Assembly (NCBI GenBank): GCA_003222195.1
Contig: QHVB01000025.1
Location: forward strand, 186,001 to 250,000
Origin: Gemmatimonadota bacterium
Lineage (GTDB): Bacteria > Gemmatimonadota > Gemmatimonadetes > Gemmatimonadales > GWC2-71-9
DNA: 64,000 nucleotides
Reading direction: 5' to 3'
A program made the position numbers and the translations under genes. Shown one piece after another: positions 48,082 through 56,455 of this stretch. The notes under the pieces are model-generated. The model did not search any database and had not been told where the DNA came from. It saw nothing but the letters and a program-made list of their open reading frames with translations. Each line of letters starts with the position of its first letter. Position 1 is the first letter of the stretch.

Positions 48082-50424
48082 ATGGCCGATTTCCACGCCA
48101 CCCTGCGCGCCGCGCTGGTGGACCGGTACGTCATTGAGCGAGAACTCGGCCGAGGCGGCATGGCGACCGTCTACCTGGCGCGCGATCTCAAGCACGGTCG
48201 GTTCGTCGCGCTGAAGGTGCTGAGTCCCGCTCTCGCAGCCTCGCTCGGCGCCGATCGGTTCCTCCGCGAAATCGAGCTCGCCGCCCGCCTCCAGCACCCC
48301 CACATCGTTCCCGTCTTCGACTCCGGCGACGCCGCGGGGGTCCTCTGGTACACGATGCCCTACGTCGAAGGCGAGACGTTGCGCGCGCGTCTGGATCGCG
48401 AGCGCCAGTTGCCGCTGGACGAGGCCGTGCGAATCGCGTCCGAAGCCGCCCGCGCCCTCGAATATGCCCATCAGCACGGCGTCCTGCATCGCGACGTCAA
48501 GCCCGAAAACCTGCTGCTCACGACGGACGGATCCACCCTGGTCGCGGACTTCGGTATCGCGCGATCCTGGAACGAGACCGACGGCTTGACCGCCACCGGG
48601 CTGGTCGTAGGCACGCCGGGCTACATGAGTCCGGAGCAGGCCGCCGGTGAGCGCACGCTCGACGCGCGCTCCGACGTCTACGCACTCGGCTCCGTCTTGT
48701 ATGAGATGCTTGCGGGCGAGATGCCGTACTCGGGCCCCAACGCGCAAGCCATTCTCGCCAAACGGCTGAGCGAGCCGGTCCCGCGCCTTAGCACAACACG
48801 CGACGTCCCCGCCGCCATCGAGCAGACCGTGGGCCGCGCGCTCGCCCGCGTGCCGGCGGACCGGTTCGCCTCGGCCGCGGAGTTCCAGCGCGCCCTGCAA
48901 GGCAACGACATGCCGCGGCACCGGCCGGTGCTCAAGCGCATGTGGGTCCCAGCCACGGCGTTGCTGCTGGTTGTCGTGGTCACTGGCGCGGTCCTAATTC
49001 GCTCCCGCGGCGGCGGAGCGGCTGTCAACCCCGCCACGGCCGCGGTGTTGCCATTCGCCGATCTCAGCGAAGCGAAAGACCAGGCCTACTTCAGCGACGG
49101 TCTCACCGATGAGCTGATCACCGCGCTGAGCCGAGTCGAGGGGCTGCGCGTGGCCGGGCGGACGTCGTCGTTCCAATTCAGGGGGGGAGGCCGCCAGATC
49201 GACGTCGCGGACGTCGGCCGTCGGCTGCACGTGGACGCGATTCTCGAGGGCAGTGTCAGGCGGAGCGGGAATCGGCTGCGCATCACCGCGCAGCTCGTAA
49301 GCACGCGGGACGGCTACCAGCTGTGGTCCGAGGCGTACGATCGCGAGTTGAAAGACGTGTTCGCCGTGCAAGAGGACATCGCGCGCGCCATCATCTCGGC
49401 GCTGCAAGTCAAGCTGGGCGCGCGCGCCAATGGCGTGCTCCGGTCGCGGCCCACGGCCGATCTCGAGGCGCACGACCTCTATCTCAAGGGCCGCTTCGCC
49501 TGGAATCAGCGGACGAACACCGGGATGCAGGCAGCGGTGCGATATCTCGAACAGGCGGTGGCCCGCGATTCCGGATTTGCGCTCGCGTGGGCGGCGCTGG
49601 CGGACGCCTATGTGCTCGCGATCCCGTACGCGGGCGCGCCGCGCGAGGTCGACTGGCCCAAGGCTCGCGCCGCGGCTGCCAAAGCGCTGACGCTCGACAG
49701 CACGGTCGGTGAAGCGCACACCGCACTGGCGTACGGAACCATGATCTACGACTGGGACTGGGCGGCTGCGGAGTCGAGTTTTCGCCGCGCCATTAGGGTC
49801 GATCCGGCCTATCCGACGGGCCACCAATGGTACGGCGACTTTCTTTGGTCGCAGGGCCGGCTGGATGAGGCGCTCGAGCAAATGCAGCAGGCGCAGCGCC
49901 TGGATCCGCTGTCGCTCGTGATCGCCACCGAGGTGGCACAGACGTACTACCTCATGCATCGATTCGACAAAGCGGAGGAACAGCTCCGCGCGACGGTCGC
50001 GCTCGATCCCAATTACCCGCACTCCCTGTACATCATCGGGCTTGTCTACGCGCAACAGCACCGCTACAGCCAGGCGATTGATGTCATGCGGCGCTCGCTC
50101 GACCTCGGCGGCTTTCAGGAGGATTTGGCCGGCGGGCTCGCCCACGCGTATGGTGCGTCCGGCGATCGCGCGAGCGCGACGCGCTACACCGCCGAGCTTG
50201 CCGCGCGGTTGGCGAGTGGTCGCGTTGGACCGTTCGCGCTCGCCCTGGCGTACACGGGGCAGGGTGATCTCACGCGGGGATTCGCGTACCTCGATAGCGC
50301 CATCGCGGTGCGAGACATTTTTCTCCCCGAGGACTTCTTCGATCCGCAACTCGATGCCTTGCGCGCCGATCCGCGTTTTGCCGCCATAGAACGGAAGCTG
50401 CACGTCGGTCCAAGCCGGAAATGA
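48082..50424 (+). CDS. Ser/Thr kinase with FlgO/TolB-like domain and TPR repeats
   Basis: 780 residues. The kinase domain (about 17-275) has GRGGMATVYLA, VALKVL, HRDVKPENLLL near residue 137, DFGIA and SPEQA, so it is probably active. A transmembrane helix (ATALLLVVVVTGAVLI) is near residue 292. The outside part starts with a FlgO-like domain (VLPFADLSEAKDQAYFSDGLTDELITALS, VDAILEGSVRRSGNRLRITAQLV) and continues with TPR-like helices to the end (about 470-760). The layout is typical of Gemmatimonadota and Acidobacteria receptors. The ligand is unknown. The TGA overlaps the next possible ATG. Confidence 0.93.
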   Translation: MADFHATLRAALVDRYVIERELGRGGMATVYLARDLKHGRFVALKVLSPALAASLGADRFLREIELAARLQHPHIVPVFDSGDAAGVLWYTMPYVEGETLRARLDRERQLPLDEAVRIASEAARALEYAHQHGVLHRDVKPENLLLTTDGSTLVADFGIARSWNETDGLTATGLVVGTPGYMSPEQAAGERTLDARSDVYALGSVLYEMLAGEMPYSGPNAQAILAKRLSEPVPRLSTTRDVPAAIEQTVGRALARVPADRFASAAEFQRALQGNDMPRHRPVLKRMWVPATALLLVVVVTGAVLIRSRGGGAAVNPATAAVLPFADLSEAKDQAYFSDGLTDELITALSRVEGLRVAGRTSSFQFRGGGRQIDVADVGRRLHVDAILEGSVRRSGNRLRITAQLVSTRDGYQLWSEAYDRELKDVFAVQEDIARAIISALQVKLGARANGVLRSRPTADLEAHDLYLKGRFAWNQRTNTGMQAAVRYLEQAVARDSGFALAWAALADAYVLAIPYAGAPREVDWPKARAAAAKALTLDSTVGEAHTALAYGTMIYDWDWAAAESSFRRAIRVDPAYPTGHQWYGDFLWSQGRLDEALEQMQQAQRLDPLSLVIATEVAQTYYLMHRFDKAEEQLRATVALDPNYPHSLYIIGLVYAQQHRYSQAIDVMRRSLDLGGFQEDLAGGLAHAYGASGDRASATRYTAELAARLASGRVGPFALALAYTGQGDLTRGFAYLDSAIAVRDIFLPEDFFDPQLDALRADPRFAAIERKLHVGPSRK

Positions 50425-50441
50425 ACTCCCCAGGAGGCCCT

Positions 50442-51461
50442 ATGCTCGCTGTCGCTGCGTTCCTTTCACTTGCCGTGATGCAGAATCCCGAGCCCTATCA
50501 AATCACTCACACCTATGTTCTGGGTGGCGAGGGACGCTGGGACTACGTCACCCCTGATCCGGCGCATAACCGCGTCTTCATTGCGCGCCAGGACCGATTC
50601 ATGGTCGTGGACGAGCGGGACGGCAAACTGCTCGGCGAAATCTCGGGCATTCACGGGGCGCACGGCATCGCCCTGGTCGACGCCGCGCACCATGGCTTCG
50701 CCACGTCGGGCAACGACAGTTCCGTCGTGATGTTCGATCCTGCGACCCTGCAGGTGCTGGGTCGCATCCCGGCTGCCGAAGACGTCGACGCGATCTCGTA
50801 CGACCCGGTCTCGAACCGCGTCTTTACGTTCAACGGCGATGCGCATTCCTCGACGGTGATCGATCCCGGGCCTGGCCGCCTCGTTACCAACATCCCGCTC
50901 GGCGGCAAACCGGAGACCGGCGTGGCCGCCGGCGACGGCAAGGTGTACGTGAACATCGTCGACAACGCGGAAGTGGTGGAAATCGACGCCCGTACGCTGA
51001 AGGTTACGCGCCGCTGGTCGACCGCGCCCTGTCAGCAACCGGTCGCGATGGCGATCGATACGAAGCATCATCGGTTGTTCAGCGGATGCCGCAGCGGCGT
51101 GCTGGCGGTTTCGGACTACGTGGCGGGTCGCGTCGTGGCGACGGCGCCGATCGGCCAGGGCGTGGATGGTGCGGCGTTCGATGCGAGCACGAGCGAGGTG
51201 TTTACGTCGAATGCGGACGGCACGCTCACCGTGATCCATCAGGACGGGCCGGACCAGTATCGCGTCGTCGAGAACCTCCAGACGGCGCCCGGCGGGCGCA
51301 ACATGGGGCTCGATCCCACCACGCACCGGCTCTACGTCGTCTCCGCGAAGTTCGGACCGGTTCCCGCCGAGTCAACGGCGGCGAACCCGCGGCGCCGTCC
51401 GCCGGTGGTGCCAGGATCCTTCATGATGATGGTGGTCGAGCGCACTGCGGCGACGCACTAG
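50442..51461 (+). CDS. Exported YncE-like beta-propeller protein
   Basis: About 339 residues. A short signal (MLAVAAFLSLAVMQ) is followed by propeller blades (YVTPDPAHNRVFIARQDRFMVVDERDGKLLGEI, FATSGNDSSVVMFDPATLQVLGRIP, VFTFNGDAHSSTVIDPG, KVYVNIVDNAEVVEIDARTL, FTSNADGTLTVIHQDG). It resembles a second YncE-type protein at 3894. AGGAGG lies four bases before the ATG at 50442; an ATG at 50421 overlapping the kinase stop is the alternative. Coupling to the kinase suggests a periplasmic partner, which is an inference. Confidence 0.8.
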   Translation: MLAVAAFLSLAVMQNPEPYQITHTYVLGGEGRWDYVTPDPAHNRVFIARQDRFMVVDERDGKLLGEISGIHGAHGIALVDAAHHGFATSGNDSSVVMFDPATLQVLGRIPAAEDVDAISYDPVSNRVFTFNGDAHSSTVIDPGPGRLVTNIPLGGKPETGVAAGDGKVYVNIVDNAEVVEIDARTLKVTRRWSTAPCQQPVAMAIDTKHHRLFSGCRSGVLAVSDYVAGRVVATAPIGQGVDGAAFDASTSEVFTSNADGTLTVIHQDGPDQYRVVENLQTAPGGRNMGLDPTTHRLYVVSAKFGPVPAESTAANPRRRPPVVPGSFMMMVVERTAATH

Positions 51462-51513
51462 GGAGCGAGCGAGCCCGCACTGCTCGGCGTCAGCGCCCAT
51501 CTGCTCGTCGTCG

Positions 51514-52146
51514 CTAGGAAACCGTAGCCAGGACGGCAGAGAGCCACCGTGTCGCGTCGGCATCACCGGCCCAGAGCGCCGGGCCGACGGGCGAGCCCAG
51601 GAAAATCAACGTCCCGCGCCCGCTGCGTCGCTGGAGCGCTACCGGGAGACCGTCGACCCACCCGATCTGCTCCCCGGCTTGCGGGCCGAGCGGAACCACG
51701 CGACTGAAGTCGCGGAGTTTTGCCGCGTAGGGCCAGAGGAAGTCGACGTACGGCGTCTGACGCGGCCAAAGTCGCACCGGCGATTCGACGGTGATCCCGA
51801 AATAGTCTCGCAGCACCGCGCGCTCGGTGCGAAACGCTCGCTCATCGAGGAAGCCTGCGGCGGACTCGAGGACGACGGTCGCTCCGGCATGCAGGCACCT
51901 CACGATCGCCCGGGCCGCGACCGGCGAGATCTCGAGTGCCGCTGGAACGAGCAAGACGGCGCAGTGCGGGATGGATGACGTGTCCGCTCGCACCAGGCGC
52001 GGCTGGCACACCCTCGCGTAGCCTGCCAGCGACTCTCGCAGACAACCGCCCTGCAGGTCGAGCAGGACGCGCGGCCAGCGACCTCGCAGGCGATGTCCGC
52101 TGCTCACGACGGCAGCCGTGGTGGCGAGGAACTGCCGGCGGGTCAT
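51514..52146 (-). CDS. Tat-exported hypothetical protein, glutamine-amidotransferase-like
   Basis: 210 residues. MTRRQFLATTAAVVSSG is a twin-arginine signal. The rest has the pattern of a ThuA/DJ-1-like alpha/beta protein (LLVPAALEISPVAARAIVRCLHAGATVVLESAAGFLDERAF, RGTLIFLGSPVGPALWAGDADATRWLSAV). The family is not certain. It follows the isomerase gene with no spacing (start seven bases after its stop), so both probably act on the same substrate. A TTG two codons upstream is an alternative start. Confidence 0.6.
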   Translation of the reverse strand: MTRRQFLATTAAVVSSGHRLRGRWPRVLLDLQGGCLRESLAGYARVCQPRLVRADTSSIPHCAVLLVPAALEISPVAARAIVRCLHAGATVVLESAAGFLDERAFRTERAVLRDYFGITVESPVRLWPRQTPYVDFLWPYAAKLRDFSRVVPLGPQAGEQIGWVDGLPVALQRRSGRGTLIFLGSPVGPALWAGDADATRWLSAVLATVS

Positions 52147-52152
52147 GTCCAA

Positions 52153-52992
52153 TCAGAGCCTGCCGGAGATGAGGCGATCCATCGCCTGCGCGGTGTCGTA
52201 GAACTGCTGGTCCGGCGCGTAGCGATAGCGCGCTTCCATTTCCGCGATGAGCCAGCCGTCGTAACCCACCTTCGTCAGCGCGGCGCGGATCGCGGGCCAG
52301 TTGTTGTCGCCCAGAAACAGGTTCGTGTACACGCTCTGGTCGCCACAGCGCCCGCGGTGCTTCAGCGCGTCTTTGAGATGAATGCGTGTAATTCTCGGTC
52401 CGTGAATCTCGATCCACTGCTCCGCAAAGCCGGTGTCGTGGATGTTGCCGACGTCGAGGTGGATGCCGACCGCGGGACTGTTCACGTCGTTGAGGAATTG
52501 CCAGAACTCGCGCGGGCTGAGGAGGAACCGTTGCTCGGAGTTACAGTTCTCACAGCCGATTTTGACGCCGGCGCGGGCGGCGGTCTCACCCAGGGGGCGC
52601 AGCGCGTCCACGCAGCGCTGGTACACTTCGTTGTACGGGATTTCATTGGTTACGAGCCCGGCGACCACCAGGATCGCGTCGCTGCCGAGCAATCTCGCGG
52701 TCTCGATCTGTCGCTCGACGATGCGAATTGCTTGGGCACGCACGCGCGGATCGCGCGCCGAGAGCGGCGAGGCCCAATGCAGTCCGGTCGAGACGTTGGA
52801 GACCACGAGTCCGGCGCTCTCGACCTTGCGGCGCAGCTCGCGCACCTCGGCGTCGGTCGTGGTCATTTGAAACCACGGCACGTCGCCCAGCCACAGCTCG
52901 ATCCCGTCGAAGCCGGCCTTCTTCACGAGATCGAGGCCGCGCTCGAAGCCCCAGTCCTTCGGAATCATGTTGTCGCCGATCGATTTTTTCAT
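52153..52992 (-). CDS. Xylose-isomerase-like TIM-barrel protein (sugar phosphate isomerase/epimerase)
   Basis: 279 residues, no signal peptide. The AP_endonuc_2 barrel is clear: GLDLVKKAGFDGIELWLGDVPW, ARLLGSDAILVVAG, KIGCENCN (metal Glu), VGIHLDVGN (Asp) and RITRIHLKDALK (His), then GWLIAEME. Related enzymes epimerise or isomerise keto-sugars, and some cleave 3-keto-glycosides. With the Tat protein downstream it forms a two-gene unit. The ATG at 52992 fits the family start. Confidence 0.9.
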   Translation of the reverse strand: MKKSIGDNMIPKDWGFERGLDLVKKAGFDGIELWLGDVPWFQMTTTDAEVRELRRKVESAGLVVSNVSTGLHWASPLSARDPRVRAQAIRIVERQIETARLLGSDAILVVAGLVTNEIPYNEVYQRCVDALRPLGETAARAGVKIGCENCNSEQRFLLSPREFWQFLNDVNSPAVGIHLDVGNIHDTGFAEQWIEIHGPRITRIHLKDALKHRGRCGDQSVYTNLFLGDNNWPAIRAALTKVGYDGWLIAEMEARYRYAPDQQFYDTAQAMDRLISGRL

Positions 52993-53084
52993 GGGGCGAT
53001 CATACTCCAAATGGATCGCGGCGCTAGCTCGCCGGAAGTCTCGGCGCGCCCTAAGTTGCTCCATCGTCTCGTCGTGAGGATTCC

Positions 53085-54524
53085 ATGCACCACCCTGCCG
53101 CACGATTTGCCATCGCAGCCGCGCTTGCCTCGTCGGCCCTCGCGTGCCGCAAGGAGGTGGCACCCGTGCCGCCGGCCGCACCGCCCGCCGCGCTGCACGC
53201 GGCGCCGATCGACACTGCTTCCATCGACAGTGTGATCCGGGCGACGATGCATGACCGCGGACTCGTCGGAGTTTCCGTCGGAGTCGCGCAGGACGGCAAG
53301 ATCATTTTCTCGCACGGCTACGGCGTGCGTTCACTCAGCAAGCGGGCCCCGGTCGCTCTGGAGACGATGTTCGCAATTGGCTCGGTCACCAAACAGTTCA
53401 CTTGCAGCGCCCTGCTGCTCCTCGCGCAGGAAAAGAAGCTGTCGCTGGACGATCGGGTGTCGCAGTACATGCCGAATTTGACCAGAGCGGGCGACATCAC
53501 GCTGCTCGAGCTGGGACAGCACGTGTCCGGATATCGGGACTACTATCCGCTCGACTTCGTAGACCGCGAGATGCTGGAGCCGCGCGCTGCCGACAGCATT
53601 ATCGCGGAGTACGCGACTCGGCCGCTCGATTTCGAGCCCGGCAGCCGCTGGTCCTACAGCAACACCAATTTCCTCATCCTCGGTCGGGTAATCGAAAAAG
53701 TGAGCGGCCAGTCATTCGGCACCTTCCTCCAACGCCGAATCTTCAGGCCGTTGAGTATGACGCACACGCGCTACGACCCACCAGTCGGTGATTCGACTCT
53801 GGCGAGCGGCTACACGTCGTTCGCGCTCGGCGCGCCAATGACAGCAACACCGGAAGGTGCGGGCTGGGCGGGAAGCGCGGGTGCCATCTGGTCCACGCCC
53901 GCGGATCTGCTGAAATGGGACGTGGCGCTGCTCGAGGGAAGGGTGCTCAACGCCGATTCGTACCGCATCCTCACAACACCCCATCGGCTGCCCGACGGGC
54001 GATCGACCGGTTACGGATGCGGCGAAGGCGTGAACGATCGCGGGGCGGCTGTGGTCCTGAGGCATGGTGGGGCGGTGAGCGGGTTCGTCGCACAAAACAC
54101 GGTTATCCCGGCGACGCGGTCTGCGGTCGTCGTGCTCGCGAACACCGATTTTGCCGCGATCGATGAGATCAACCAGGCGATCGTGCCGAAGCTCATGCCA
54201 CAAGTCGATGTGCCCGCGATCCAGGGATTACCGCCGCTCGATGCGGCACGCGCCTTTCTCTCCGGCCTACGGCAGGGAACGGTCGACCGCTCGACGCTCG
54301 GCGACGACTTCAATGCCTTCCTGACGGCAGAGCTGCTGGCATCTGCGCGTGCGTCGCTCGGACGCCTGGGGCCAATCACCGATCTCAAGGTTACAAACAG
54401 GGTTGAGCGGGGGGGCATGGAGGTCGCCGTACTGCAATTCAAGGTCGGGTCGGTCAATACTCAGGCGCTGATGTATCGCACGCCAGACGGCAAAATCCAG
54501 GAGTTGCTCATGGGCCGTCAATGA
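53085..54524 (+). CDS. Serine beta-lactamase-family hydrolase (lipoprotein)
   Basis: 479 residues. The signal ends LASSALAC (lipobox, Cys21). The class C beta-lactamase/D-aminopeptidase fold shows the catalytic SVTK (in AIGSVTKQFTCSALL), the YSN triad (WSYSNTNFLILG) and HGGAVSGF as the third box. A C-terminal domain of about 110 residues (from DAARAFLSGLRQG) resembles the small extension in other esterases of this group. Its substrate may be a peptide, an ester or an antibiotic. TAAGTT (53052-53057) is a possible -10 with a 27-base leader containing GTGAGGA. Confidence 0.9.
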   Translation: MHHPAARFAIAAALASSALACRKEVAPVPPAAPPAALHAAPIDTASIDSVIRATMHDRGLVGVSVGVAQDGKIIFSHGYGVRSLSKRAPVALETMFAIGSVTKQFTCSALLLLAQEKKLSLDDRVSQYMPNLTRAGDITLLELGQHVSGYRDYYPLDFVDREMLEPRAADSIIAEYATRPLDFEPGSRWSYSNTNFLILGRVIEKVSGQSFGTFLQRRIFRPLSMTHTRYDPPVGDSTLASGYTSFALGAPMTATPEGAGWAGSAGAIWSTPADLLKWDVALLEGRVLNADSYRILTTPHRLPDGRSTGYGCGEGVNDRGAAVVLRHGGAVSGFVAQNTVIPATRSAVVVLANTDFAAIDEINQAIVPKLMPQVDVPAIQGLPPLDAARAFLSGLRQGTVDRSTLGDDFNAFLTAELLASARASLGRLGPITDLKVTNRVERGGMEVAVLQFKVGSVNTQALMYRTPDGKIQELLMGRQ

Positions 54525-54922
54525 CACGTGCCATTCGGATCATTCACATCGCGCTCGTGCTCGGGCTCGTGTTGATCGCGGGCACATTCTTCGTGCTTCG
54601 CCAGCGTACCGGTTTGATGCTCGCGTTCGGGCCGTTTCTCGGCGTGCTCCTGGCGGCGATCGCGCTGGTGAATCTCATCCTCGCGCTGGGTTTTCTGGCA
54701 CCGAGGCTTCCCCGGCGGCCGGCGGACCAATCGCCTGACGATTACTGGATGCGCACTGAGACGCGCGGTGCCGCTATCATCCTATGGGTGCTGGTGGAGG
54801 GCGCAGGTCTGCTCTCTTGGGTCGGATACCTCCTGACCGGGGCTTGGGCACCAGCCGCAGTGGGCGTGCTCGCTGTTGCATCGCTTGCGCTGCTCGGTCC
54901 GACGCGATTCGAGGGTTCCTGA
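54521..54922 (+). CDS. Hypothetical membrane protein with four helices
   Basis: 133 residues. Four hydrophobic helices are predicted (about 6-26, 34-60, 84-105 and 108-126). The loop between helices 2 and 3 (PRLPRRPADQSPDDYWMRTETRGA) is hydrophilic. No family is recognised. The ATG overlaps the previous stop (ATGA) and the stop overlaps the next start (TGATG), so it is part of one operon. Confidence 0.65.
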   Translation: MTRAIRIIHIALVLGLVLIAGTFFVLRQRTGLMLAFGPFLGVLLAAIALVNLILALGFLAPRLPRRPADQSPDDYWMRTETRGAAIILWVLVEGAGLLSWVGYLLTGAWAPAAVGVLAVASLALLGPTRFEGS

Positions 54923-55791
54923 TGAACCGACGCGACTTTGTCGTGAGTCTGAGCGCCGCCGCGGGAGTCCTCGGGTGGCGTTCCCGACGCAGCTCCGCAG
55001 CGCGCATCCGCTTCGGTTACGCGGCCATCACCTGGAACGGCAATGACCGCCAGGCCATCGACGACATCGCCGCCATCGGCTTTCGCGGCATACAGCTGAG
55101 ACAATCGGCGTTCGACACCTGGGCCGATCGCCCCGCGGAGCTCAAGGATCTTTTGGTCCAGCGCCGCCTCGCGTTGGTGGCGCTGTCGAGCGGCAACATC
55201 TCACTCGACTCCCCATCTGACGAGGACATGCTGAACCGACACGTGGCCCACGCGCGCTTTCTCCGTGCAGTCGGCGGGCAATACCTACAGGTGATCGACG
55301 AGCGCCCCAGCGGGCGAGCTCCCGTGCCCGAGGACTACCGCCGCATGGGGCGTTTGCTCACGGAGCTCGGCCGGCGCACCGCCGACCTCGGCATCCCGCT
55401 CGGCTACCATCATCACATGGGTGCCTTGGGTCAGTCTCCCGAAGAAGTCGCGCGCGTGCTCGACGCCACCGATCCCCGATTCGTTCACCTCCTGCTCGAC
55501 ACGGCGCATTACCAGCAGGCGGGCGGCGATCCTGCCGTGGCCGTGCGCCAACACGCGGGCCGGTTGCTGTTTCTCCACCTCAAGGACCTCGCCGGCAATC
55601 GTTTTGTCGAGCTGGGACGGGGAAGCGTGGATCTCAACGCCGTCTTTGCCGCGCTCGACGCCATCAAGTTTGACGGCTGGGGCGTGGTCGAGCTCGATAG
55701 CGTGACCGATCCCGCCGAGACTCCCAAGGAATCGGGCGCGATCGCGCGCCGCTACCTTGAAGCGATGAAGCGATGGAACGACGCGAGTTGA
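54922..55791 (+). CDS. Exported xylose-isomerase-like TIM-barrel protein
   Basis: 289 residues. MNRRDFVVSLSAAAGVLGW is a Tat-type signal, so this protein is exported, unlike the relative at 52153. The barrel shows FGYAAITWNGNDRQAIDDIAAIGFRGIQLRQ, LGIPLGYHHHMG, FVHLLLDTAHYQQAG and LLFLHLKDLAGN, with the metal-binding Asp and His. Exported members are found with DUF1080 and Gfo/Idh genes in 3-keto-sugar loci. It starts at an ATG sharing a base with the upstream TGA. Confidence 0.88.
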   Translation: MNRRDFVVSLSAAAGVLGWRSRRSSAARIRFGYAAITWNGNDRQAIDDIAAIGFRGIQLRQSAFDTWADRPAELKDLLVQRRLALVALSSGNISLDSPSDEDMLNRHVAHARFLRAVGGQYLQVIDERPSGRAPVPEDYRRMGRLLTELGRRTADLGIPLGYHHHMGALGQSPEEVARVLDATDPRFVHLLLDTAHYQQAGGDPAVAVRQHAGRLLFLHLKDLAGNRFVELGRGSVDLNAVFAALDAIKFDGWGVVELDSVTDPAETPKESGAIARRYLEAMKRWNDAS

Positions 55792-55822
55792 TTCACTGAT
55801 TAACCGAGGAGACTTCACGCGA

Positions 55823-56455
55823 ATGCGCGCATCGATGGCTGTATTGACTGCCATACTCGCGGTGGGACTCACCGGCTGCGGCGGGCGCCCTGCTCAACGG
55901 ACGAGCGACAGCGCGGCCGATACAACGACGGTCTCGATACCCCCCCCTCCCGAGCCCGTGACCGCCGTGGCCCAAAGTTCGGTGTTCGACGAGGAGTACA
56001 TCGTTCACGGCGCCTGTCCGTTTGAATGCTGCAAGTATGGCGATTGGACTATGCTCGAGGGCGGCGCCTTGCGGAGCGAACCCAACCCGGATGCGGACAG
56101 TGTCGGAAGCGTCGACGCCGGAGCGCGGGTCCATACCGACAGCGGGGTGATGGTCCTGCATCCACCTGGCGTCGCCGTGATTGCCGCCGACACGTCCTCC
56201 ATGGGAGCGGGGCCGCGCGCCGGCGACACGGTCGAGGTCATCAGTTACACGTACACGGGACAGAAAGTCACGCGCGTGAAGTGGCAGGGGCAGGAGCTCG
56301 AAAAACCATCCACCGGCGTCCACACGCTCCGGGACCCTGTCCAACGGTGGTGGGTGTACATCACCGATCCCTCGACGTTGCGGGGTGGCTGGCTGCAGGT
56401 GAAGGGTGTACGGGCGGAAGGCGTCGCGCTAGCGAATGCGTGCGGCGGCCATTAG
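55823..56455 (+). CDS. Lipoprotein with a cysteine cluster
   Basis: 210 residues. The signal ends VGLTGC (lipobox, Cys19). After a Pro/Thr-rich linker there is an unusual ACPFECCKYGDWTML segment with three cysteines in five residues (CPFECC). A beta-rich region like an SH3 domain follows (GVMVLHPPGVAVIAADT, AGDTVEVISYTYTGQKVTRVKWQG, RWWVYITDPSTLRGGWLQV). No family is recognised. It overlaps the next gene by 20 bases. A TTCACTGATTAACCGAGGAG region precedes it. Confidence 0.65.
   Translation: MRASMAVLTAILAVGLTGCGGRPAQRTSDSAADTTTVSIPPPPEPVTAVAQSSVFDEEYIVHGACPFECCKYGDWTMLEGGALRSEPNPDADSVGSVDAGARVHTDSGVMVLHPPGVAVIAADTSSMGAGPRAGDTVEVISYTYTGQKVTRVKWQGQELEKPSTGVHTLRDPVQRWWVYITDPSTLRGGWLQVKGVRAEGVALANACGGH

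Noticed and set aside
50421-50441. ATG at 50421 as the start of the second YncE-like gene
   Set aside because: It overlaps the kinase stop, but AGGAGG lies directly before the ATG at 50442, which also gives the cleaner signal peptide. It stays possible.
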